Assembly: GCA_028285025.1 (NCBI GenBank) | Contig: JANQQH010000072.1 | Location: 1 to 5,311, forward strand | DNA: 5,311 nt | Reading direction: 5' to 3' | From: Hyphomicrobiaceae bacterium | GTDB taxonomy: Bacteria > Pseudomonadota > Alphaproteobacteria > Rhizobiales > HXMU1428-3 | Part shown: positions 1 to 5,311 of the stretch, piece by piece | Numbering within the stretch: the stretch's first letter is position 1 | How the letters are laid out: the number at the start of each line of letters is the position of its first letter | Position numbers and translations under genes: made by a program | The notes under the pieces: generated by a model | What the model saw: only the letters and a program-made list of their open reading frames with translations | Databases searched by the model: none | Told to the model about the DNA's origin: nothing

Positions 1-37
1 CAACATTGTGTAAACTTATTTCTAATAAAGACGAATT

Positions 38-1066
38 TTAAGATTTCGACGGCAGCAATTTCACAATGCCTTTGGCTGCAGCCGATGCTGCCGCTTCAGT
101 CGTTGGTCCCCACGCGCCATTTAACGATCCTGTGGGAATGGAATTCTTTTGTGAAACGGTCCCAACCCGGTTGCCCTGGCCATCATAAACATTCCAAACA
201 ATCTGGACCTTTTGTTGCCCATTTAACGGTTTGCTCAGTTTCACTTGACCACGCACAACATAGCCACCAGCAACCTTTTGTTGGGAAAGGGCAATACCAT
301 TTTTCTTCAGCTCTTGGCGCAAAGCATTGGTTAAAGAAATACGGCCATCTCCAGGTGCCCCTTGCACCGGCTGGACAACAGTTAAAAGGGAAGTGGTCCG
401 CTTGTTAACCGCACCAGTAATAACCGGATCATCAGGCCGCCCCTTCGCAATTGGGGAAATACTGGTTGGATCATCAGGTGTTGTTTGCGGTGTTTTGTTT
501 TGCAGTTTGGGAGTGCCCGCGGCATTCAGCCACGTGTTAATTTTCCCTGTCGAAGTCTGGGCAACTTTGGCAATGACCTGATCATTCACCAACCACCAAG
601 CGTTATTGGTTTTGCGTCCAGCAAGGGTCTCACTCCCAATAACACGATGCAAATGAACGCCCTTCTTATCCTTAACGTCCCAAATATAGGAAAGTTTGCC
701 ACCCGTCTTAGTCGGATAAGCGGTGAAATGCCCGTTGATTAAAAAATCAGCCTGAGCTGTTTGATCAACAAGAGACCACTTTTGTGACTTAGCAGCCGTT
801 TTAACCGCACTCATTATTTTAGGTGAAATTGTATTGGGAACACCAACCAAAGTGCCAAAGGCAACAGGTCTGGCCCGCCTTGAGGCCGTTTCCTTTTCAT
901 TGGCATTTGTTGAATTCAACCCCAAAGTTGAGGCCAAATCATTCGATCCACTGCAACCGGCCAGGCCGAGCAAGACACAAAACACAGCTCCCAAACGTGT
1001 GAGCCACGAAGCAAAAACCGTCAACCGATTAAAACTCGGCGCCTGTAAAGTGCTAAAATAAGCCAC
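38..1066 (-). CDS. Predicted lipoprotein with two tandem copies of an uncharacterised domain
   Basis: 342-residue protein of unknown function. An N-terminal signal sequence (Arg14, Arg24, then a hydrophobic stretch at about 25-37) ends in the lipobox Leu-Ala-Gly-Cys, with Cys38 as the predicted lipidated residue. It should therefore be exported and anchored in a membrane after processing by Lgt and Lsp. Residues 39-66 form a polar linker. Two similar domains follow, at about 67-180 and 227-338, joined by a Pro/Thr/Asp-rich linker (181-226) that contains PDDP twice. Matching residues include W129/W291, V131/V293, D133/D295, G136/G298 and W157/W319. I chose the GTG start at 1066 because AAGGGGG lies six bases upstream; the open frame runs on to a TTG at 1174, which lacks a ribosome site and would add an implausible 36 residues before the signal peptide. 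The gene is last in the lgt-methyltransferase-pgeF series but is separated from pgeF by 249 bases, so it may have its own promoter. I do not recognise a named family. The lipoprotein call is firm; the function is unknown. Confidence 0.85.
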   Translation of the reverse strand: MAYFSTLQAPSFNRLTVFASWLTRLGAVFCVLLGLAGCSGSNDLASTLGLNSTNANEKETASRRARPVAFGTLVGVPNTISPKIMSAVKTAAKSQKWSLVDQTAQADFLINGHFTAYPTKTGGKLSYIWDVKDKKGVHLHRVIGSETLAGRKTNNAWWLVNDQVIAKVAQTSTGKINTWLNAAGTPKLQNKTPQTTPDDPTSISPIAKGRPDDPVITGAVNKRTTSLLTVVQPVQGAPGDGRISLTNALRQELKKNGIALSQQKVAGGYVVRGQVKLSKPLNGQQKVQIVWNVYDGQGNRVGTVSQKNSIPTGSLNGAWGPTTEAAASAAAKGIVKLLPSKS

Positions 1067-1072
1067 TTTCAA

Positions 1073-1079
1073 CCCCCTT
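1073..1079 (-). promoter_or_regulatory. Ribosome binding site that decides the lipoprotein start
   Basis: AAGGGGG on the minus strand lies six bases before the GTG at 1066. It is the only good Shine-Dalgarno match near the 5' end of this open frame. It argues for GTG over the upstream TTG at 1174 and over the TTG at about 1024, neither of which has such a site. Confidence 0.6.
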
Positions 1080-1222
1080 GAATTCAATGATAAGCATGCC
1101 CCTATTAAATCTAAAGGCGGTCTGCTAATAAAATTCAGTAATTGGAAAGTTCCGGTGACAAACAAGCTAAACAATACTAAAAGGACACAACACCGGCCCC
1201 TAATAGACTCACATAATTACCT

Positions 1223-1253
1223 GGCCAAACAAAAGCCGTCCAGTGTTTGGGCC
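1223..1253. repeat. Imperfect inverted repeat between pgeF and the lipoprotein gene
   Basis: GGCCAAAC at 1223-1230 can pair with GTTTGGGCC at 1245-1253 if one G is bulged, around a 14-base loop. It lies 63 bases beyond the pgeF stop. It could act as a weak terminator or processing site after pgeF, but the minus strand has no U-run after the stem (AGGTAATTATG follows), so a classic Rho-independent terminator is not supported. The rest of the 249-base gap (1067-1315) shows no clear open frame and no promoter I would defend. Confidence 0.25.
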
Positions 1254-1315
1254 TATTTTGCTGGGTGTTTACCAGATTCGAGCTCAGACAATGCCACAAT
1301 TGCGACATATTTGCA

Positions 1316-2089
1316 CTAGTTTATGACAATTGCTGATATTTGCCGGCCGTAATCTGGCAAAGATTGGTGCGTATTGCGCCGATAACTAAAGAAAAGTGAT
1401 TCGTTTTCATACGTGCAATGGGGCAAGCTTTCAACCAGGCCAATCCCAGTTTTTTTCAGCTTAGAAGCAGCAAATTGAACCAAATCGAAATGATATTTTT
1501 GGCTGGTTTCATTCAGAGTAAAAAAGCGATCAAATGTGGCATCTTGCTCTATAAATTGTTGGTAAAACTCTAAACCAACCTCAAAATTTGCAACACTCAA
1601 AGCCGGACCAATGGTGGCGACAACCTGATCTTTTTGGGCCCCTAAACTTGTCATGGCCTCGACCGTATTTTCCAAAACGCCAGCAAAAGCCCCGCGCCAT
1701 CCAGCATGCGCGGCGCCCACAATGCGTGTAACAGGGTCAATAAATAAAACCGGGGCACAATCGGCCGTTAAAACACCAATAGCCAAATTTTCCCTATTTG
1801 TCACAATTGCATCGCCCTTGGGCGCTTGATCAGGCGACCAAGGTTCCGTGGCGACAATCACATCAGAACTGTGATGTTGATAAGGTGTAATGAGCGGGGC
1901 CTCTAACGAGCCCAAAACGCCTGAAACGAGATCGCGATTGTTTTTGACATTATAAAACTCATCGCCTGAGCCAAACCCACAATTTAACGTACTATAAAGG
2001 TTAGATGACACACCGCCCTTGCGGGTGAAGAATCCGTGCGAAATTCCTTGAACGCTCAAAGCATTGACTTCAATTCGTTGAGGAGACAT
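1316..2089 (-). CDS. pgeF: PgeF/YfiH family protein (polyphenol oxidase / purine nucleoside phosphorylase-like)
   Basis: 257-residue cytosolic enzyme of the DUF152/YfiH family (bacterial YlmD and YfiH, human LACC1/FAMIN). Members bind zinc and have been reported both as polyphenol oxidases (laccases) and as purine nucleoside phosphorylases or adenosine deaminases; in E. coli a role in peptidoglycan editing gave the name pgeF. Motifs in order are HGFFTRKGGVS (18-28), NCGFGSGD (36-43), QHHSSDV (71-77), TADCAPVLF (108-116), AAHAGWRGAF (126-135), HCTYENESLFFSYRR (224-238) and a C-terminal DYGRQIS. The expected metal or catalytic residues H73, C111 and H128 are all present, so it should be active. 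Length is typical. The open frame extends to a TTG at 2113, but I prefer the ATG at 2089: it gives the usual short N-terminus before HGFFTR and overlaps the upstream methyltransferase by 20 bases. An AAAGGA lies 12 bases before this ATG, a rather long spacing, so translation may be coupled to the upstream gene. True substrate here is unknown. Confidence 0.93.
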   Translation of the reverse strand: MSPQRIEVNALSVQGISHGFFTRKGGVSSNLYSTLNCGFGSGDEFYNVKNNRDLVSGVLGSLEAPLITPYQHHSSDVIVATEPWSPDQAPKGDAIVTNRENLAIGVLTADCAPVLFIDPVTRIVGAAHAGWRGAFAGVLENTVEAMTSLGAQKDQVVATIGPALSVANFEVGLEFYQQFIEQDATFDRFFTLNETSQKYHFDLVQFAASKLKKTGIGLVESLPHCTYENESLFFSYRRNTHQSLPDYGRQISAIVIN

Positions 2090-3203
2090 GAGACGCTTCA
2101 ATCCTTTGATCAAAAGGGGGCGGAACAGCCATCCCTGAACTTGTAATCGACATCACTTTAAAAAGAGACCCCATTTGCTCAGGCGCCACAAGACGTACAA
2201 CATCTTTAATTAATGTTTCCGCTTGCAGTTCAGTGGCATTATCAACCAATTTTTGCGCCCGCTCGCCTATGCCCAATTGCGACAAAAAGGCACCTTGGTC
2301 TTTGGGGCCATAAGCTTTTAGCCCATGAGCGACGCAAAGGGCTGCAAGGGCGGTAAAATCAACATGGGCCGTCAAATCAACTTCACCAGGCTGAATGAAA
2401 GGTGAGACCATTTTGTGACGATGTAAAGCTTGCAGCGTCTCACCAAGAGCAGGCCCTTCAAATCCATAGTCAATAAACAGGCCTGCAAAGGGGTATTTTT
2501 GTGCCAAATGATGAAGGGTTTTCACTATCCCTTCAAAATCAGGGCAAAATTCAAAAATAGACCCAGGGCCAGCCTCGACAAAACGTTCTGGTACAATCAT
2601 GCCTTTAGGCATCTGCTCACCAACAGCAAAGCAAAATTTCCCCGCTTCATCCAAGGAAACCACCCGCTCATGCCACGCCTGGTCGGTTTTAACAAATTGA
2701 CGCACTGGCAAGCAGTCTAAAAATTCATTCGCAATCAACAGGCTTGGACCATGAGGAACATCAGATAAGTTTTCATACCACTGTATGGGTGTTGAAAAAG
2801 GTTCAAGTTTTGCCATTTGTGCGGCCCGCAAATTGACGGAACGCTCAACCATGTGAACACTAATCACTTCAAAATGAGGGTGCAGTTGCGACAAACAACG
2901 CAAAACATCCGACATCAAGGTTCCGCGTCCAGGCCCTAACTCAATCAGCTGCAACGGCATGGGCTGGCCCATGACTTGCCAGGTCAAAACGGACCAAATG
3001 CCAATCATCTCACCAAACATTTGGCTAATCTCAGGGGCTGTAATGAAGTCACCGTCGGCGCCAATAGGATTACCCGCACGGTAATAACCATGTTCAGGAT
3101 CATAAAGGCAAGCTTCCATGAAAGCGCGCGTAGAAATCGGCCCATTTGCATGAATATAAGCCTTCAAATGCTGTTCCAGTAATGTTTGTGCACCGTTTGA
3201 CAT
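2070..3203 (-). CDS. Class I SAM-dependent methyltransferase, MidA/NDUFAF7 family (DUF185)
   Basis: 377-residue soluble protein of the DUF185 family, the bacterial relatives of mitochondrial NDUFAF7/MidA. In mitochondria this enzyme dimethylates an arginine of complex I subunit NDUFS2 and is needed for complex I assembly; the bacterial target is not well established, so arginine methylation here is inference. Motifs in order are DPEHGYY (35-41), GDFITAPEISQMFGE (51-65), SAM-binding motif LIELGPGRGTL (86-96), acidic MVERS (118-122, with E120 placed to bind the SAM ribose), IANEFLDCLPVRQF (157-170), LFIDYGF (242-248), GEVDLTAHVDF (273-283) and a GSLFKVM segment near the C-terminus. All family hallmarks are intact and the length is normal. 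The ATG at 3203 gives the expected N-terminus but has no clear Shine-Dalgarno site. The 66-base gap after lgt contains a TATAAA on the minus strand (3225-3230) without a good -35, so co-transcription from lgt is likelier than a separate promoter. The 3' end overlaps pgeF. Confidence 0.93.
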   Translation of the reverse strand: MSNGAQTLLEQHLKAYIHANGPISTRAFMEACLYDPEHGYYRAGNPIGADGDFITAPEISQMFGEMIGIWSVLTWQVMGQPMPLQLIELGPGRGTLMSDVLRCLSQLHPHFEVISVHMVERSVNLRAAQMAKLEPFSTPIQWYENLSDVPHGPSLLIANEFLDCLPVRQFVKTDQAWHERVVSLDEAGKFCFAVGEQMPKGMIVPERFVEAGPGSIFEFCPDFEGIVKTLHHLAQKYPFAGLFIDYGFEGPALGETLQALHRHKMVSPFIQPGEVDLTAHVDFTALAALCVAHGLKAYGPKDQGAFLSQLGIGERAQKLVDNATELQAETLIKDVVRLVAPEQMGSLFKVMSITSSGMAVPPPFDQRIEASHVSSTN

Positions 3204-3269
3204 AAGTTGGTATATAAATACCTTTTTATAGTTTGACCAGATTTTAAAGCGTAAATTGATCGGTAAAAA

Positions 3270-4088
3270 TCAAGATTTTCTGCGCGAAAAACTATAAATC
3301 AGGTAAATGCCAAATAACACCATTGGAATAGAATAAGCCAAACCTGGGGTGAGCGGGGTGTGAATGCTTATAGGGTGAGTAAGATCAGGTTGGCGGTAAA
3401 AATGTTCAACAAACCCACGAGCTAACCCATAGCCAAGCAAAAATAGGCCAGAGACAAACCCAGGGCGTTGTAATTTTCTGCCATAATGGGTCGCGATCCT
3501 TAACACCACAAACAGCACCAAGCCTTCAAGGGCCGCTTCATACAATTGGCTGGGATGGCGCGGGCTATCATCAGCCTTGGGGAAAATCATCGCCCAAGGC
3601 ACATCGGTTACCCGTCCCCACAGTTCGCCATTGACAAAATTGGCCAGCCGGCCAAAAAACAAACCAATCGGCACAGCGGCGGTGACCACATCGGTCAAAG
3701 CAGGAAATGAGATGCCACGGCGCTTGGCAAAAATCAGGGCAACAAGAGTGACAGCAACAGCAGCCCCATGAAACGCCATGCCCCCTTTTTGTAAATTGAA
3801 AATTTCCAATGGGTTCTGAAAATAAAAACCAGGCTGATAAAAAAGCACATAACCCAACCGTCCGCCCAACACCACGCCAAGGGTCGCCCAGAGCAAAAAA
3901 TCATCTACATCATCACGCGTAATAGGCGCAGGCCCACCCCATAACCGTTCATTGGCAACCAAACGACGCACATAAAGCCAACCCAACAGCAAACCTGCGG
4001 CATATGACAAGCCATACCACCTGAAATCAAGTGGCCCTAAAGAAAAGGCAATTTCTCCTATATCTGGAAATGGCAATATCCCATTCAT
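3270..4088 (-). CDS. lgt: Phosphatidylglycerol--prolipoprotein diacylglyceryl transferase
   Basis: 272-residue polytopic inner-membrane enzyme that transfers a diacylglyceryl group from phosphatidylglycerol to the lipobox cysteine of prolipoproteins, the first step of lipoprotein maturation. Several hydrophobic segments are visible (about 26-45, 65-84, 107-121, 131-146, 187-200, 211-223 and 250-268), in line with the seven-helix Lgt fold. Hallmarks are FRWYG (22-26), GGRLGY (75-80), GGMAFHG (102-108, with His107 matching E. coli His103), the Lgt signature GRLANFVNGELWGR (146-159, with Arg147 matching E. coli Arg143), HPSQLYEA (178-185) and ARGFVEHFR-like ARGFVEHFYR (223-232, with Arg224 likely matching E. 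coli Arg239). All key residues are present. The ATG at 4088 has AAAGGGA seven bases upstream. It is first in a leftward series with the methyltransferase and pgeF and divergent from ubiK. The lipoprotein at the end of the series is a likely substrate, as any lipoprotein would be. Confidence 0.98.
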   Translation of the reverse strand: MNGILPFPDIGEIAFSLGPLDFRWYGLSYAAGLLLGWLYVRRLVANERLWGGPAPITRDDVDDFLLWATLGVVLGGRLGYVLFYQPGFYFQNPLEIFNLQKGGMAFHGAAVAVTLVALIFAKRRGISFPALTDVVTAAVPIGLFFGRLANFVNGELWGRVTDVPWAMIFPKADDSPRHPSQLYEAALEGLVLFVVLRIATHYGRKLQRPGFVSGLFLLGYGLARGFVEHFYRQPDLTHPISIHTPLTPGLAYSIPMVLFGIYLIYSFSRRKS

Positions 4089-4126
4089 GACCGTGTCCCT
4101 TTGATAATCTTAAAAAAACCGGCCTG

Positions 4127-4155
4127 ACAGTGAAGCTGGAAAGCCAAGGTGTCAA
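4127..4155 (-). promoter_or_regulatory. Candidate promoter for lgt
   Basis: A perfect TTGACA lies on the minus strand at 4155-4150, preceded by CAC. At a 17-base spacing the -10 would be CACTGT (4132-4127), a poor match to TATAAT. Alphaproteobacterial housekeeping promoters tend to depend more on the -35, so this remains plausible. Transcription would begin near 4120, giving a leader of about 30 bases before lgt. Confidence 0.35.
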
Positions 4156-4204
4156 GTGAACATATAATTAAATCAAGAAGATTAGGGTGTGTTGAGGTTC
4201 AAGC

Positions 4205-4233
4205 TTGATCAAAACAAACCAGAGTGCGATAAA
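4205..4233 (+). promoter_or_regulatory. Candidate sigma-70 type promoter for ubiK
   Basis: TTGATC (4205-4210) and GATAAA (4228-4233) are separated by exactly 17 bases, each matching four of six consensus positions. Transcription from about 4240 would leave a leader of roughly 30 bases that includes the strong ribosome site AAGGAG at 4257-4262. A perfect TATAAT also occurs at 4163-4168 but lacks a usable -35 at normal spacing. Confidence 0.4.
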
Positions 4234-4256
4234 CAAACTTAAGTCTCATAACTTTC

Positions 4257-4262
4257 AAGGAG
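4257..4262 (+). promoter_or_regulatory. Ribosome binding site that decides the ubiK start
   Basis: AAGGAG ends eight bases before the ATG at 4271. The open frame extends upstream to a TTG at 4205, but that codon overlaps the candidate -35 and has no ribosome site, so the ATG is the start. Confidence 0.7.
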
Positions 4263-4270
4263 TGCCATAC

Positions 4271-4531
4271 ATGTCTCAAATGAAAAGCCCATTTTTTGAT
4301 GAGCTGGCCAAAATCATGACGCAAGCAGCAGGTGCTGCCCAAGGGGTGGGCCAAGAGGTCGAGACTTTGTTCCGCTCTCAAGGTGAAAAAATGCTCAATG
4401 ATATGGATCTTGTAACACGCGAAGAATTTGAAGCCGTCAAAGAAATGGCCAGCAAAGCCCGGCAAGAAAATGAGTTGTTGGCAAAACGTATAAAGCAGCT
4501 TGAAGACCAGCTAGAGAAAGCAAAAATATGA
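4271..4531 (+). CDS. ubiK: Accessory factor UbiK family protein (BMFP/YqiC, DUF526)
   Basis: 86-residue protein of the YqiC/BMFP family. In enterobacteria UbiK binds UbiJ and supports aerobic ubiquinone synthesis by the Ubi complex; the Brucella relative (BMFP) is a trimer that binds and fuses lipid membranes in vitro. The N-terminal part (about 6-44: SPFFDELAKIMTQAAGAAQG, then GQEVETLFRSQGEKML) is a predicted amphipathic, membrane-associating helix. The stretch VTREEFEAVKEMA (48-60) is the family signature, and the rest (about 50-84), rich in Glu, Lys and Leu and without proline, fits the C-terminal coiled coil used for trimerisation. Length is typical. It sits alone on the plus strand, divergent from lgt and convergent with the GST gene, with 65 bases to the GST stop and no clear terminator between. 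Family assignment is strong; a quinone role is inferred from homologues. Confidence 0.92.
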   Translation: MSQMKSPFFDELAKIMTQAAGAAQGVGQEVETLFRSQGEKMLNDMDLVTREEFEAVKEMASKARQENELLAKRIKQLEDQLEKAKI

Positions 4532-4596
4532 GCCTACGGCCTATTTGCTAAACTACAAAATTACAATTTCAAAACCTTGCCTCCTTAAACTGGCTG

Positions 4597-5277
4597 TTAT
4601 CTTGTAACCATGTTTTGTGTCTTCTTGATCATTTTTTGTGCCAATTCAGGATCATCACGATAATTGGTTTCATGAGGAACTTTGGCCCCCTTTGCCAAAC
4701 CAGGTCGCACTTCAAGCTGGTCAATCCAACGGCGCAAATGCGGCATATCATCAATTTTAATGCCGGCCCAATAATGAATGCGCGCCCAAGACCAATGGGC
4801 AATATCGGCAATGGAAAAATCACCTGCCAAATATTCATGATCGGCAAGCCGGGTATCGAGCACTTTATAGAGCCGGGTCGTTTCATTTTGATAGCGCTCA
4901 ATCGCTGCCGGGATCTTTTCTGGGAAATAACGATAAAACACATGGGCTTGGCCTTGCATAGGGCCAAGGCCACCCATTTGGAACATCAGCCATTGAATAA
5001 CTTCACTGCGCCCCTTCTTATCAGTTGGCAACAGTTTGCCAGATTTCTCAGCCAGATAAATCAGAATAGCACCAGACTCAAACACAACGAAATCATCTTC
5101 ATCTGTATCAATAATCACCGGAATGCGACCATTCGGGTTCAGAGCCAAGTAATCAGGTTCTTTTTGAATGTTGGTATTGATGTCGATCGGGTGAACATTA
5201 TACGCGATCCCCATTTCCTCTAGGGCCGCAGAAGCTTTCCAACCATTTGGCGTTGCCCATGTGTAAAGCTCAATCAT
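4597..5277 (-). CDS. Nu-class glutathione S-transferase, YfcG-like
   Basis: 226-residue cytosolic protein with an N-terminal thioredoxin-like GST domain (about 1-82) and a C-terminal helical domain (about 88-210). It closely resembles E. coli YfcG, a Nu-class GST with glutathione-dependent disulfide reductase and peroxidase activity and little classical transferase activity. Shared features are TPNGWK (9-14), where Thr9 and Asn11 match the YfcG glutathione-contacting residues, the NPNGRIPVI loop with cis-Pro53, [15 protein letters not shown] (66-80) with Glu67-Ser68 for the glutathione gamma-glutamyl group, [16 protein letters not shown] (95-110), [11 protein letters not shown] (126-137) and the SIADIA folding motif (155-160). 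The protein has no cysteine, in keeping with a mechanism that uses bound glutathione rather than a protein thiol. The ATG at 5277 is preceded by GAGGA four bases upstream. The promoter lies at or beyond the window edge. It is convergent with ubiK; no functional link is evident. Substrate unknown. Confidence 0.93.
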   Translation of the reverse strand: MIELYTWATPNGWKASAALEEMGIAYNVHPIDINTNIQKEPDYLALNPNGRIPVIIDTDEDDFVVFESGAILIYLAEKSGKLLPTDKKGRSEVIQWLMFQMGGLGPMQGQAHVFYRYFPEKIPAAIERYQNETTRLYKVLDTRLADHEYLAGDFSIADIAHWSWARIHYWAGIKIDDMPHLRRWIDQLEVRPGLAKGAKVPHETNYRDDPELAQKMIKKTQNMVTR

Positions 5278-5281
5278 TGTA

Positions 5282-5286
5282 TCCTC
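5282..5286 (-). promoter_or_regulatory. Ribosome binding site of the GST gene
   Basis: GAGGA on the minus strand sits four bases before the ATG at 5277 and supports that start. Only 25 more bases of upstream sequence are in the window; they are AT-rich, and no promoter can be judged. Confidence 0.5.
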
Positions 5287-5311
5287 AATTTTGTAAGTTG
5301 ATTTTTATTTG

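Noticed and set aside
85..1061. Several open frames of 75-107 codons on the plus strand opposite the lipoprotein gene
   Set aside because: They overlap one another in different frames and lack ribosome sites and recognisable motifs. The minus-strand frame has a signal peptide, lipobox and duplicated domain.
4163..4168. Perfect TATAAT on the plus strand upstream of ubiK as the main promoter
   Set aside because: The hexamer 17 bases upstream is AAAGCC, far from TTGACA, and there is no extended -10 TG. In AT-rich intergenic DNA such a match can arise by chance.
4199..4465. An 88-codon minus-strand frame over ubiK
   Set aside because: It covers ubiK and the candidate ubiK promoter, and its product looks like nothing known; UbiK on the plus strand matches its family over its full length.
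4532..4596. Bidirectional terminator between the convergent ubiK and GST genes
   Set aside because: Only a three-base-pair GCC/GGC stem without a following T-run is visible, too weak to call.
4615..5223. A 202-codon open frame on the plus strand opposite the GST gene
   Set aside because: It is antisense to a fully recognisable GST. Its protein has a skewed, low-complexity composition rich in His, Ile, Asn and Arg and resembles no family, so it is a shadow of the real gene.
1..5311. A previously undescribed defence, mobile or biosynthetic system
   Set aside because: Five of the six genes belong to well-known housekeeping families, with intact motifs and normal lengths. No repeats, integrase, toxin-antitoxin pair or abrupt composition change is visible. 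Only the two-domain lipoprotein is uncharacterised.

Overview
The window looks like an ordinary chromosomal segment of an alphaproteobacterium, most likely of the Hyphomicrobiales (Rhizobiales) type. This rests on protein character and on gene order: a UbiK/BMFP-type small protein divergent from lgt, followed by a MidA/NDUFAF7-type methyltransferase, a PgeF-type enzyme and a lipoprotein. I recall this arrangement from that order but cannot verify it here. Base composition is moderate, by eye in the mid-40s percent GC, which is low for the group. No mobile element, CRISPR array, tRNA or rRNA is visible.

Layout: four genes on the minus strand read leftward from about 4088 to 38. They are lgt (prolipoprotein diacylglyceryl transferase), a SAM-dependent methyltransferase of the MidA/NDUFAF7 family, pgeF (YfiH/polyphenol-oxidase family, overlapping the methyltransferase end by 20 bases) and, after a 249-base gap, a lipoprotein with two copies of one domain. 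Divergent from lgt, across a 182-base shared promoter region, is ubiK on the plus strand (4271-4531). Convergent with ubiK at the right end is a Nu-class, YfcG-like glutathione transferase (4597-5277, minus). Nearly all of the window is coding, and no gene-free stretch exceeds 300 bases.

How the genes relate: lgt makes the lipid modification that the lipoprotein at the end of the cluster needs. UbiK (ubiquinone assembly) and the MidA/NDUFAF7 relative (complex I assembly in mitochondria) both touch quinone-linked respiration. PgeF and the GST are housekeeping or stress enzymes with no obvious direct link to the others.

I found no convincing undescribed multi-gene system. The least explained item is the two-domain lipoprotein at the left end. 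Its two halves share a Trp-x-Val-x-Asp-x-x-Gly signature and a second Trp at exactly the same distance, which points to an internal duplication in a protein of unknown function.
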